Of a DNA stretch of 64,000 bases, positions 22,697 to 30,604 are shown in pieces (within the stretch, counting starts at the first letter, position 1; the number at the start of each line of letters is the position of its first letter). Source of the stretch: Microglena sp. YARC. Lineage: Eukaryota > Chlorophyta > Chlorophyceae > Chlamydomonadales > Chlamydomonadaceae. The position numbers and the translations under genes were made by a program. The DNA lies in the NCBI GenBank assembly GCA_022414725.1, contig CM039464.1, positions 35,599,079-35,663,078 on the forward strand, read 5' to 3'. The notes under the pieces were generated by a model. The model was given only the letters and a program-made list of their open reading frames with translations, was not told where the DNA came from and ran no database searches.

Positions 22697-23986
22697 TCAA
22701 TCCAATACAGGCCACATCTTCTCACGCATGTCATTGATGACATCCGTAATGCAGAAAGAGTAAACAGCACCCGTGTTGCAGCGTCGCTTGGAGACGCCCC
22801 TCAAGCCAAGCTTGGACATCTTGAGACCAAACTTGATCAAGGTGGTTTCATGTTTAGGAGAACCAGGGATCGGGGATAGCCAGTCATTGAACATGGAGAA
22901 CAAGGTGGCCGCAGTGAAGCTCACAGAATCATCAATACGGGGATGCGAGACGCTCTGCTCTTGCATCAGGTGCAAGAGGAATTGGGACTCAATCAGCAGG
23001 ATGTCTTCGGGGGTAGTTTTTTGCATGGTGTACCTCGTGTCCAGACCGCACTCCTGGACGACCTGCGCCAGCTCAACAACGTCAGCAACAGTCGCCTGTA
23101 GCCCCTCCTCCTCGCAGAACGTGACGTAAGCGTTGTACATGCCCGGGGTCGTGGCGATATGCGGTCGCAGATCGCCGGGGGTGGTGGCAATGCACCGCTC
23201 ATCCAGGAAGCGGAGGATATTCTTGTGGCGAGTGAAGTCGGGGAACCGTAGGGCACGACGGGGAAGCAGCAGGCCATCGAAAATGTAATGGATGGGTTGG
23301 ATGCCCAGATCCTTGAGCGATGATACCACTTTCTTGGCGGTGAAGCTAGACCTGAGGGCGGCAGATAGCTTCGACAGTACCCGAGCGACAAATGCGCCCT
23401 GATCCAACACCGCACCAGACAGCTCTGTTGCATTGGCCTCGACAAAGTCGTGCACCGTATCGTAACACTCCATGTTAGCCTGAACGACGTTGTCGAAAAT
23501 CACAGTCACCACACGTGAGACGTACATCTCACGATCCATACGCTCCTGGTCCGTCTCCTCAGATTCAACGGCGGATTCCACGGATCCCTCAGATTCAACG
23601 GAGTCATCACGTGGAGTGTCACACTCCTCCTCCTGTTTGCCACCGCAGTCGTCGCCATACCAGGCGTACTTCAAAACGACCGCGAACATACCATTGTAAA
23701 CTGTGGCTTCGCCCACCTCAAAGTACTCGGCACCCACATCTCTTCGTGACTGGATTCTGGAATCGTAACCACCGCGCATATACCAGAGCAGTTCCGCCTC
23801 TGCATCCACGCACGCTTGTGCATCTCGAACATGGATGGCAAAAATAAGCTGGGATCCATTGGGGTACTGCGAGAGCCTCTTGCAGAACGGCTGGCTGGTC
23901 CGGCCGACCTTGACGACCAACAGGAACTTGCCCAGGAACTCTCGCTCGACGAGGGCGTACACGACGTGCTGGGTGTGGTGCGCCAT
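22697..23986 (-). CDS. T5orf172/GIY-YIG-like protein, 429 aa
   Basis: The N-terminal ~70 residues (VVYALVERE ... VVKVGRTSQPFCKRLSQYP) match the T5orf172/Mug113 branch of the GIY-YIG nuclease superfamily, common in giant viruses and phages. The GRTS...R pattern with a following acidic residue is kept. A Ser/Asp/Glu-rich linker follows, then a ~270-residue region of unknown fold. The start is set at 23986 because the paralogue at 52451 begins with the same MAH-T--VVYALVE; an upstream in-frame ATG at 24025 is less likely. The gene is intact, unlike its rearranged relatives at 39.3, 50.7 and 52.4 kb. DNA cleavage is expected from the family but unproven for this branch. Confidence 0.8.
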   Translation of the reverse strand: MAHHTQHVVYALVEREFLGKFLLVVKVGRTSQPFCKRLSQYPNGSQLIFAIHVRDAQACVDAEAELLWYMRGGYDSRIQSRRDVGAEYFEVGEATVYNGMFAVVLKYAWYGDDCGGKQEEECDTPRDDSVESEGSVESAVESEETDQERMDREMYVSRVVTVIFDNVVQANMECYDTVHDFVEANATELSGAVLDQGAFVARVLSKLSAALRSSFTAKKVVSSLKDLGIQPIHYIFDGLLLPRRALRFPDFTRHKNILRFLDERCIATTPGDLRPHIATTPGMYNAYVTFCEEEGLQATVADVVELAQVVQECGLDTRYTMQKTTPEDILLIESQFLLHLMQEQSVSHPRIDDSVSFTAATLFSMFNDWLSPIPGSPKHETTLIKFGLKMSKLGLRGVSKRRCNTGAVYSFCITDVINDMREKMWPVLD

Positions 23987-24039
23987 GGATGGATGATACA
24001 CAAGGGAAGGGAAGGCTTGACTCAACCAATATGCTTGTC

Positions 24040-24054
24040 GCGAGCTTTATATCG
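24040..24054 (-). promoter_or_regulatory. TATA-like element before the T5orf172 gene
   Basis: GATATAAAGCTC on the minus strand lies about 55-65 nt upstream of the chosen ATG. Paralogues have a TATATATAG about 28 nt from theirs. Inferred. Confidence 0.35.
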
Positions 24055-24177
24055 TGATAATCGAGCGTTTTTACGAAATTTGGAGATCTTCAGATCTTCA
24101 GGTCCATGCGACATCCACCATGTCACACATATGACAAGGAGTGACGAGAATCCGTGTGGCATGAAAGCCGCCATGGC

Positions 24178-24179
<2 letters not shown>

Positions 24180-24213
<34 letters not shown>
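24180..24213 (+). repeat. (GT)n microsatellite
   Basis: Seventeen GT units in a region otherwise holding only a partial CACACGGTGGC-like lead-in. Confidence 0.9.
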
Positions 24214-24215
<2 letters not shown>

Positions 24216-24240
24216 ATGAATGATGGACGGGTCGCAAATG

Positions 24241-24345
24241 GTGATCACATGTCAAGCATGGTTCTGCTAGACAATAGATCTCGTATATCGATAGGGGAAT
24301 CGCGGGACACACGGAGTGGGGCAGTGGAAGTGAGCTGCGGACTCA
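24241..24345 (+). repeat. Two-hairpin module, CTCGTATATCGATAG variant
   Basis: TCAAGCATGGTTCTGCTAGACA arms are imperfect. The spacer has TCTCGTATATCGATAGGGG, a subtype shared with 21713 and 50425, followed by CACGGAGTGGGGCAGTGG. Confidence 0.6.
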
Positions 24346-24350
24346 CTCAC

Positions 24351-24836
24351 TCACTCATCATCAAACCACTCCTTCTCACTCATGGATCTTCCACTTGATT
24401 TGTTAGCCAATGTAGTAAATCTGGCTTTTTCATTTGCATTCATTGTATTTTGATTCCCCCTTTTAAGCCGAAATTTTCCTAATTCGATTTCCTCGTCGTT
24501 AGTCATCCTGACACTTTGTTGGGCATTGGCTACATTACCTGATCCATTCTGTTTTTTTACATTTTTTGGTTTGGTGAACGGAACGAACATCATGCGACCG
24601 TCATTACCCTTCCTTTTAATGAACAATGAGCCGTTATCGCCCTTATAGAGAACGCGTTTGACACCATCATTGCATACAGCGGATTTGTGCGTGTTCGTCT
24701 TATTCTTATTCTTATTGTTCATAGATCGATCGTTTTTGGTGATATATTCTAACACATTTTTTGTGAGCCTCCGGAAGAATTCTTCATACAATTTTTCGGT
24801 CAATTCCATGGCGACCCGTTGTGTTTGGCCGAGCAT
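24351..24836 (-). CDS. Small basic hypothetical protein, 161 aa
   Basis: Intact minus-strand frame rich in Lys and Asn. The centre reads KRVLYKGDNGSLFIKRKGND, a type of short module common in giant-virus proteins of unknown role, and the end is charged. Translation could start at 24836 or at the internal Met of MELTEKLYEEF, whose codons overlap a sequence (CATACAATTTTTCGGTCAAT) that also terminates the arrays at 41.0 and 57.3 kb. No membrane segment. Function unknown. Confidence 0.55.
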   Translation of the reverse strand: MLGQTQRVAMELTEKLYEEFFRRLTKNVLEYITKNDRSMNNKNKNKTNTHKSAVCNDGVKRVLYKGDNGSLFIKRKGNDGRMMFVPFTKPKNVKKQNGSGNVANAQQSVRMTNDEEIELGKFRLKRGNQNTMNANEKARFTTLANKSSGRSMSEKEWFDDE

Positions 24837-25094
24837 TGCCCAGACCTAGCGATCGATGCCTGCACCCTATTCCTGTGGTGAGAATTGCCGTGACCCCCTT
24901 GTGGAATAAAGATGGGGTGCCGCAGGGGCTCAAAGTAATAAAGGGACTCTGAAGACAGACGTGTCTTAAGCAGGCTTCTGGAAATCGATCGTCATTGATT
25001 GCAGCATAACAACAACACGGCGGACTCTTATCAATGCCACAATCAGCACACCTCACAGACACTTCTTATTATTCATTCGCGGTACCGGATACAG
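24837..25094. other. Short intergenic with partial hairpin-module tail
   Basis: GATGGGGTGCCGCAGGGGCT and TAAAGGGACTCTGAAGACAG at 24910-24960 are the tail of the dispersed module. The rest is the leader of the zinc-finger gene. Confidence 0.4.
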
Positions 25095-26168
25095 ATGTCA
25101 TCAAGGAAATTCGTTTGTGAAGTTGAGGGATGCAACGCAGCATTTGCTGCTGCTGGTAATTTGACCACACACAAAAGGACGCATACAGGAGAAAAACCAT
25201 TTACATGCAATTTTGATGGATGTGGTGCTGCATTTGCTCGTAGAAGTGCTTTGACCACACACAAAAGGACGCATACAGGAGAGAAACCATTTACATGCAA
25301 TTTTGAGGGATGTGGTGCTGCATTTGCTCGTTGTGATACTTTAACCAAACACAAGAGGACGCATACAGGAGAGAAACCATTTACATGCGATTTTGATGGA
25401 TGTGGTGCTGCATTTGCTCAAAATGGCGATTTGATTAAACACAAAAGGACGCATACAGGAGAGAAACCTTTTACATGCGATTTTAAGGGATGTGGTGCTG
25501 CACTTTCTAATTCTGGAAATTTTAAGACACACAAAAGGACGCATACAGGAGAGAAACCATTTACATGCAATTTTGAGGGATGCGGTGCTGCATTTGCTCT
25601 AAGATGTAGTTTGACTAAACACAAAAGGACGCATACAGTCGAGTATCACCAGCGGAAGAAAATAGAAGAACAAAAGGTTGCCAAGTTGTTAGAAAATCAT
25701 GGCATTGATTTCAAAAGAGAACACCAAGTAGACTTTAGCTGTATGGGATCTACATTCGCAAGGATAGATTTCGCGATTGTCAAAGACGGGGTCGCTATTT
25801 TTCTAGAGGTCGATGAGAATCAACATAAATTCGGTGGATACTCGGTTGCTTGTGACATGAAAAGGATGGCTAACATTTACGAGGCCCTGGTCTTCGATGA
25901 CAACACACTGCCATTGTATTTCATTCGGTATAATCCGCATGCATACATGGTTGGTGGTGAACTACAGAAAACAAAGACGGTAGCTCGTCAACAATGCTTA
26001 GTGGATGTCCTAAACGCCATCAGTTATCTAACTGTCAAACGAATGAACATACTTTACATGTATTTTGATTGTGATACACTGGTGGATGGAAACACTCGAT
26101 TGTCGGTTCACACGGATCCAGAGTATCACGAGACAATGAAGAAGTGCTGTCTATACCCCGTGCATTAA
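25095..26168 (+). CDS. Six-finger C2H2 protein fused to a PD-(D/E)XK-like nuclease domain, 357 aa
   Basis: Residues 8-180 are six C2H2 fingers of exactly 30 residues (C-x4-C-x12-H-x3-H) joined by canonical TGEKPF linkers. Backbone residues are almost identical between fingers, while the helix residues that contact bases differ. After a charged linker, residues 205-280 carry RIDFAIV (Asp225), FLEVDENQH (Glu238, Asp240, Gln243, His244) and a further Arg-Tyr-Asn strand. This layout matches DUF559/Vsr-like endonucleases of the PD-(D/E)XK superfamily. Expected role: sequence-guided DNA cutting, much like an engineered zinc-finger nuclease; a homing or transposon-defence role is inference. The start is Met33 of the longer frame (24999), just before finger 1. 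The gene is intact and is followed by an AT-rich stretch and a hairpin. Confidence 0.82.
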   Translation: MSSRKFVCEVEGCNAAFAAAGNLTTHKRTHTGEKPFTCNFDGCGAAFARRSALTTHKRTHTGEKPFTCNFEGCGAAFARCDTLTKHKRTHTGEKPFTCDFDGCGAAFAQNGDLIKHKRTHTGEKPFTCDFKGCGAALSNSGNFKTHKRTHTGEKPFTCNFEGCGAAFALRCSLTKHKRTHTVEYHQRKKIEEQKVAKLLENHGIDFKREHQVDFSCMGSTFARIDFAIVKDGVAIFLEVDENQHKFGGYSVACDMKRMANIYEALVFDDNTLPLYFIRYNPHAYMVGGELQKTKTVARQQCLVDVLNAISYLTVKRMNILYMYFDCDTLVDGNTRLSVHTDPEYHETMKKCCLYPVH

Positions 26169-26299
26169 TTAGTAGTTACATCAAAATTATTTTTATATAA
26201 CCACCGAGGGTTCAAGCAGACTCCTGCTCGACAAAAAACATTTTTGGTTTCTGAAAGGGATGTTCTGAGAAGTGCAGAGAACCGTCTCACATTAACACA

Positions 26300-26435
26300 A
26301 GCGGCGGAGCCGCTTTCACCTCCCCACAGCGGAGCGACTGGGGGCGACCGGAGGGGAGCCCCCACAAAGGGTCTGCGAGGAACCGAGCGGGTGGGCGACC
26401 AGAGGGGAGCCCACAGTTCACATCAAGCTTGGAAG
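26300..26435 (+). repeat. GC-rich hairpin repeat (partner at 53713-53850)
   Basis: AAGCGGCGGAGCC, a GGGGGCGACCGGAGGGGAGC self-complementary block and a second shorter one (GGGCGACCAGAGGGGAGCCC) end in CACAGTTCACATCAA. The same 135 bp occurs at 53713-53850, and its first 20 bases at 39570-39590. Confidence 0.75.
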
Positions 26436-26489
26436 AAGCGAGATCGTCAGCGGTAGATACCCGAATGTGATCTCAGCCATCCTAGGGGA

Positions 26490-26637
26490 ATTGAGCTGCA
26501 GAAACCAAGTGTGTCAAGGCATCAATCAATCATCACACGCAAAACTGTGGAACACTGTTGCATCCACACCGTCCATTCATGACACACGGTGGCGGATCAT
26601 CGTCACTCATCGTCTGTCTCGTGGAAGTGGTGTAAAC
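26490..26637 (+). promoter_or_regulatory. Duplicated upstream module ending GGTGTAAAC (partner at 50505-50667)
   Basis: From GCAGAAACCAAGTGTGTCAA to CTCGTGGAAGTGGTGTAAAC the two copies are nearly identical, yet here they precede a helicase remnant and at 50.5 kb a T5orf172 fragment. Being attached to different genes suggests a portable promoter region. Inferred. Confidence 0.5.
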
Positions 26638-26682
26638 AACGCAGAAGACACATACATACATACATTTTATTATTGTTCGGTC

Positions 26683-27865
26683 ATGTTCCTACACATTGAG
26701 GAGGAGGACGACGTCCGCGCGTGCAACGGGAGCCATAACGAGATCGCGCGCATTGCGAAACGAATACTTGGTAACCGCATCGCTGCCGCCGCGAGGAGCA
26801 CGAACGGAAAGCTATTATGGTACGTATTCGACGGGCGATGGAAGACGGTCGCCAAGTTCCAAGTCAAGCACGAGCTGTCCACCGTTGTTCGAGATCACTT
26901 CATGACCGCTCTGCACAAGGAGAGAGCTTACGACATGCAGAGCAACCTGCTAAATATGAGCACAAAGAACGAGACCGCCGACCGGCTAGCGAACATCACC
27001 GAGCGCCTCCAGAACACGACTTTCAAGAACAACTAACGTCCTGAAAGAGATGCTCGAGTACTTTTACAACCCGGACTTCATGAAGAAACTCGACGCCGAC
27101 CCAAACCTCTTAGGGTTCAACAACGGCGTGTGGGACCTCAAAAACGGCGTCTTCCGTCAAGGGCATCCGGAGGACATGGTCTCCATGTCCGTGGGATTCG
27201 ATTACAATGTCGCAGTGTGCGCGGAATCAGCAGACCGCGTGCGGAAATACTGGGACACGATGCACCCCGATATATACCAACTCATCCACACATTTGCTAG
27301 ACAGCTGTACGGAGACAGCGGACAAGAGCTCTTTCACATACACGCCGGTGCCAACGCGTCCGCCTCTAACGGGAGGACAAACTTATTCGAAGTCATGGAG
27401 ATAGCATTTGGCGACTACATCAGTCGGTTTGTGGACGCAGATGAGGCGGACGCCGCCAAATTCCTCTTCCCACGAGACGTAGGGCTTGTAGAGTCATTCA
27501 AGGCAGACGACGGCGCGATGCGCATGGAGTTCCTAGGCACCCTTCTACACGCGTTTGCATACGCGTACAAGTTCGATATGCCCGATTCGTTAAAGAAGAC
27601 CAGTGCGATGTACTTGAACGCGAACGACGACGCCGTGGCTATGTTCGTCGAAGAGCACGTCGACGCGGCCAGCCCGAACAGCGCATTTCTGCTGAAGGAG
27701 GCCAAAGAACGCTTCAAGACATGCGAATATTTCAACGGGAAACTCAGCACGATCAAGACGGACCTGGAACGTCACCTAAGCGTCAGGTGTCTAGAGCAAA
27801 GCCGCGTCAAAAGCCGCGGAAACGAAAATTTGCGAGGGGTTTTCAAAGGATACAGGCTGGTGTAA
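26683..27865 (+). pseudogene. D5-type helicase remnant lacking its ATPase core
   Basis: The first frame (ATG 26683) carries a D5_N-like region (WYVFDGRWK). A 4-base TAAC insertion near 27036 creates a stop; the frame then resumes at 27041 with LLGFNNGVWDLKNGVFR and HTFARQLYGDSG. The Walker A loop is degenerate (ANASASNGRTN, with Arg for the catalytic Lys). The sequence then passes straight to a C-terminal AFAYAYKFDMP region: Walker B, sensor and arginine-finger segments (about 150 residues) are missing, as is the N-terminal primase. It is a paralogous relic of the protein at 18.2 kb and cannot hydrolyse ATP. Confidence 0.7.
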
Positions 27866-27924
27866 AGAATAGATTCTTCGTGATTCGAGGGTGCGCGGAA
27901 ACACGTGTCGTCTCATAAACATAA

Positions 27925-28135
27925 CTCACTCACTCAGATTAAAGGGACCGGCGCTTTGCGTACACAGGCATGCCCAATACTTGTGTATTGCTGGAGGTAC
28001 GATAGCCGGGCATCATAAAAGGACATCCTCGCCACGAGAATGCATATTTTTCTTTTATTCTCCTCATCATCCTCTTCATTCGCACACAACCCTACTCTTT
28101 CCTTTCTTCCATCTACAAATAACGCAAAATACATA
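27925..28135 (+). repeat. 210-bp dispersed repeat (inverted copy at 39000-39212)
   Basis: ACTCACTCACTCAGATTAAA, GGTACGATAGCCGGGCATCA and TCTTTTATTCTCCTCATCAT blocks are shared with 39000-39212 in the opposite orientation, and about 120 bp with 52250-52370. On the minus strand both long copies keep a 65-codon open frame with few changes. Confidence 0.85.
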
Positions 28136-28144
28136 CAATATCTA

Positions 28145-28146
<2 letters not shown>

Positions 28147-28178
<32 letters not shown>
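28147..28178 (+). repeat. (CT)n microsatellite
   Basis: About fifteen CT units between the dispersed repeat and the nuclease-like gene. Confidence 0.9.
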
Positions 28179-28179
<1 letters not shown>

Positions 28180-28346
28180 ACACGCCACACAGACGGATAT
28201 GTAAAGCCTTCTTTTGAGATTGGAGTAATAAGAACCATTGCCACATCCACGTATGCGCGAAGAAAAGAGTCTTCATCGACGCCTTGCCGACACAACCTTG
28301 TCAGCCCATTTCAAAGCCAGTCCGCCAACTAGGAAGGGCGCTGGAC

Positions 28347-28859
28347 ATGGACAGTCTCGACACAGCAAAGTTTCTTGATCGCCTCCACTGCCGGAATGTC
28401 AGCCGTCTCAATGCACTGCGGACGTCATCGGCTACTTCCGGCGATCCTCGCGTCTTGGAGTATAACGCATTGCGCCACCTAATTAAACAAAAACACCACA
28501 CATCCCCATCGTCACGTTTGTTCCTCGTCGCTGTGGAGTACGTCTTCGATGACGGCTGCTTCAAGCGCGCCAACGGGGACGCCCTTGTATTCTCACATGC
28601 TATCAACACACTTTTCGTGGTGGAGACGAAAATCCTCAAAGCCCATGCCAAAACTGGAAATGCCAAGGTGTTGAAAGCCATACAGCAGGCCACTATGTGC
28701 GCGAGTAGACTTTCGTCCTGGCTACCGCATCTCATCAACATTGACATGAAAGACGGAACAACACTTGGATCTGTGACACTTTGTCGTATGATCGTGACAG
28801 CTGTGGATCGCGGTGGACGCGTCTTCAGTCAAGATATCCGCAGCCAGGAAATTGACTAA
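28347..28859 (+). CDS. PD-(D/E)XK-like nuclease domain protein
   Basis: An intact frame runs to a TAA at 28857-28859. A possible upstream ATG at 28284 gives 191 residues; the internal Met at 28347 (MDSLDTAKFLDRL) gives about 170 and starts where sequence looks coding. The core reads ANGDALVF, then a hydrophobic strand ending VVETKILK, then KAIQQA. That Asp ... Glu-x-Lys ... Gln arrangement fits PD-(D/E)XK nucleases. Substrate and partner are unknown. It lies between repeats and a tRNA-like relic. Confidence 0.5.
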   Translation: MDSLDTAKFLDRLHCRNVSRLNALRTSSATSGDPRVLEYNALRHLIKQKHHTSPSSRLFLVAVEYVFDDGCFKRANGDALVFSHAINTLFVVETKILKAHAKTGNAKVLKAIQQATMCASRLSSWLPHLINIDMKDGTTLGSVTLCRMIVTAVDRGGRVFSQDIRSQEID

Positions 28860-28931
28860 CTTAATTAACTCACGTAACTTGATTAACTCAGGTAACTTGA
28901 TTAACTGAAGGTGGAACTTTGGAAAAACACT

Positions 28932-29026
28932 GGAGGTACCGAGATTCGAATCCATCAGTGGGCGACATGATCAAGGAATGAAGAAAATTGGCTTAACCTC
29001 ACGCTCTACCACTGAGCTACAACCCC
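28932..29026 (-). tRNA. tRNA-like relic
   Basis: The minus strand begins GGGGTTGTAGCTCAGTGGTA with a perfect D arm (GCTC/GAGC) and an A-box-like sequence, and ends ATTCGAATC plus TACCTCC. The acceptor arms pair at 6 of 7 positions if G-U is allowed. The T stem is broken and no clean anticodon stem forms in the 95 nt (TAA appears where a Leu anticodon would sit), so an intron-containing or decayed tRNA is likely. Confidence 0.35.
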
Positions 29027-29431
29027 GATGACAGATTAGCAACTAAACAATTGTTTTAATAAAAACGAGTGTAAACAACTTTGATCAATACAGGTCTCGG
29101 CATTGTTTTGCTGAGTATGTAACGTTCCCCCTCTCCCCCAGATGGATGTAACGTCCCCTCTCTCTCTCTACAGTAACAGCATTGTTTTGCTGTGTGTGTA
29201 ACGTTCTCCTCTCTCTACAGAAACAAACCTCAAGCACAAGTCTGCTTGATGCGGCATGCGTCGTGACAATACGAGTGTGAGTGGGTGCGTGGCCAGCAAC
29301 ATCAACAGCATCACCTCGACATCCGCCGCCGTGCGTGCGTTATCCGATCATGTTTCCTCCGTTCGCCTATCACTCTTGCTTGTGCACCCACTAGTGTGTC
29401 TCATGCTTGATATGAACTGTGCGTTATCCGA
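29027..29431. other. Intergenic with short direct repeats
   Basis: It carries an ACGAGTGTAAAC motif at 29065-29076 and two copies of AGCATTGTTTTGCTG followed by GTAACGTTC and CT-rich tracts. GGGCACCGCGGAGCGGTGCAG at 29447-29467 is the GC hairpin of the dispersed module. Confidence 0.4.
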
Positions 29432-29725
29432 TCATGTTTCCTCCGGGCACCGCGGAGCGGTGCAGAGGGATTCTGCTGCTGACTTCTGTGTCAAGTTTAA
29501 GTTTTCGTCGACCGTGATGTAGTGTTTGGCTGTCTTCACAATATTTCGTGCACCTGCGCGCGTGCTGCTGTACTTTCTTGATTTCCCCGAATCGTTTATC
29601 ATATGTATGTTTGCTTCTTCGCACGCCCTGAACATGATGTCTTTGACGGCATTCTTGTCATTGGTCCAAACGTCTCCATGTTTTACCAAAACGACCCCTT
29701 TGGACTTGACAAGCTTCCCTTCCAA
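29432..29725 (-). CDS. Hypothetical protein, 97 aa
   Basis: A minus-strand open frame with a regular composition (GVVLVKHGDVWTNDKNAVKD), rich in Lys, Asn and Ala. Its 5' end has no ATG (TTG at 29725), so the true start may be an internal Met or upstream sequence may be lost. The 3' end runs into the GC-rich hairpin repeat. Family not recognised. Confidence 0.35.
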   Translation of the reverse strand: MEGKLVKSKGVVLVKHGDVWTNDKNAVKDIMFRACEEANIHMINDSGKSRKYSSTRAGARNIVKTAKHYITVDENLNLTQKSAAESLCTAPRCPEET

Positions 29726-29917
29726 ATGGTGGGGTTTTCGAGGAACTTCTCGGAGCAGTAAAATGAAACATACGGAGTCTGCAGGATGGAGAGCCGTGAT
29801 ATTTTCTCAATCTGAAGAAAAATCAAACTTGAAGACGATTTTTGTGCTAGGGAGTGCATGGGGAGTGCTGGGGTGACAAAAAAACGTTTGTAATGTAAAC
29901 AACATACATCCGTCGTC

Positions 29918-30436
29918 ATGCTTACGGATCGTCAGAAAGACACTCTCACGATTCTATCTTTTGGTATTGTAAGCATCATATTAATTGTCAATATAGGAAA
30001 TGCTCTGTTTTATCGCACGAATTGGAGCAATCACACACGAAGAAATCAAAACATAACAAATAATCAACCTAACCACACTTGCCAAGCCATAGATCCCGTA
30101 AGTGAACCAGAATACAACATGAGGGAAATAGCAAAACAGTCAATTCTGCTTGAGGAACATCTACTCGTCAGAGACAAATACTGCGCAGACTGTATCAAGA
30201 AACATTTCCTACACTGCATTGGTCTTGCTGAAGAAGCGGCGATGCTGGTGTGTGGGAAAAAGCAAGGGAACCATTTACCATACTTAAACGAAGCAGGATC
30301 GTTTTACAAAGCCAAATTCAATGAATGGCTAAAAAAATGCCCCATGTGGACTCAGGAAAGCGCGAACACGAGAGTGAAGATTGCAAGAGAAATAAGGGAT
30401 TTCAGGAAAGCTATAGTGAACGTGTATGCATCATGA
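29918..30436 (+). CDS. Membrane-anchored protein of a giant-virus-type family, 172 aa
   Basis: Residues 10-33 form a hydrophobic helix (ILSFGIVSIILIVNIG), giving a single-pass anchor. A polar Asn/Thr linker follows, then the conserved-looking core REIAKQSILLEEHL, YCADCIKKHFLHC and LAEEAAML with paired cysteines. I associate this LLEDHL ... C-x2-CI-KH-L ... EEA pattern with small proteins of large algal viruses, from memory and without a search. Role unknown. GTAATGTAAACAAC just upstream resembles the promoter-like motif elsewhere. Confidence 0.6.
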   Translation: MLTDRQKDTLTILSFGIVSIILIVNIGNALFYRTNWSNHTRRNQNITNNQPNHTCQAIDPVSEPEYNMREIAKQSILLEEHLLVRDKYCADCIKKHFLHCIGLAEEAAMLVCGKKQGNHLPYLNEAGSFYKAKFNEWLKKCPMWTQESANTRVKIAREIRDFRKAIVNVYAS

Positions 30437-30558
30437 GCGTGATTTTTTCAAGAACCTGTCCAGCTCGAAGCGGTTTCATTTTAGTATTTCATCGCCTGAA
30501 ACACCCGCAAAGAGTTGCAACAGTTGCCTCGCTTGCTTTCTGAAAATAAGTAAATTTA
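30426..30558 (+). other. Open frame ending at transposon edge
   Basis: A frame overlapping the end of the previous gene (FFKNLSSSKRFHFS ... SCNSCLACFL) runs to the TA at 30557, where the Fanzor-A element starts. It could be the remaining 5' piece of a gene or noncoding. AAGCGGTTTCATTTTAGTAT in it also resembles the right end of the 57.7-61.2 kb transposon. Confidence 0.25.
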
Positions 30559-30604
30559 CAGTTGGCGGAACACTCTACAAGCCCTGCGTCTCGTGGGAAG
30601 TCTT

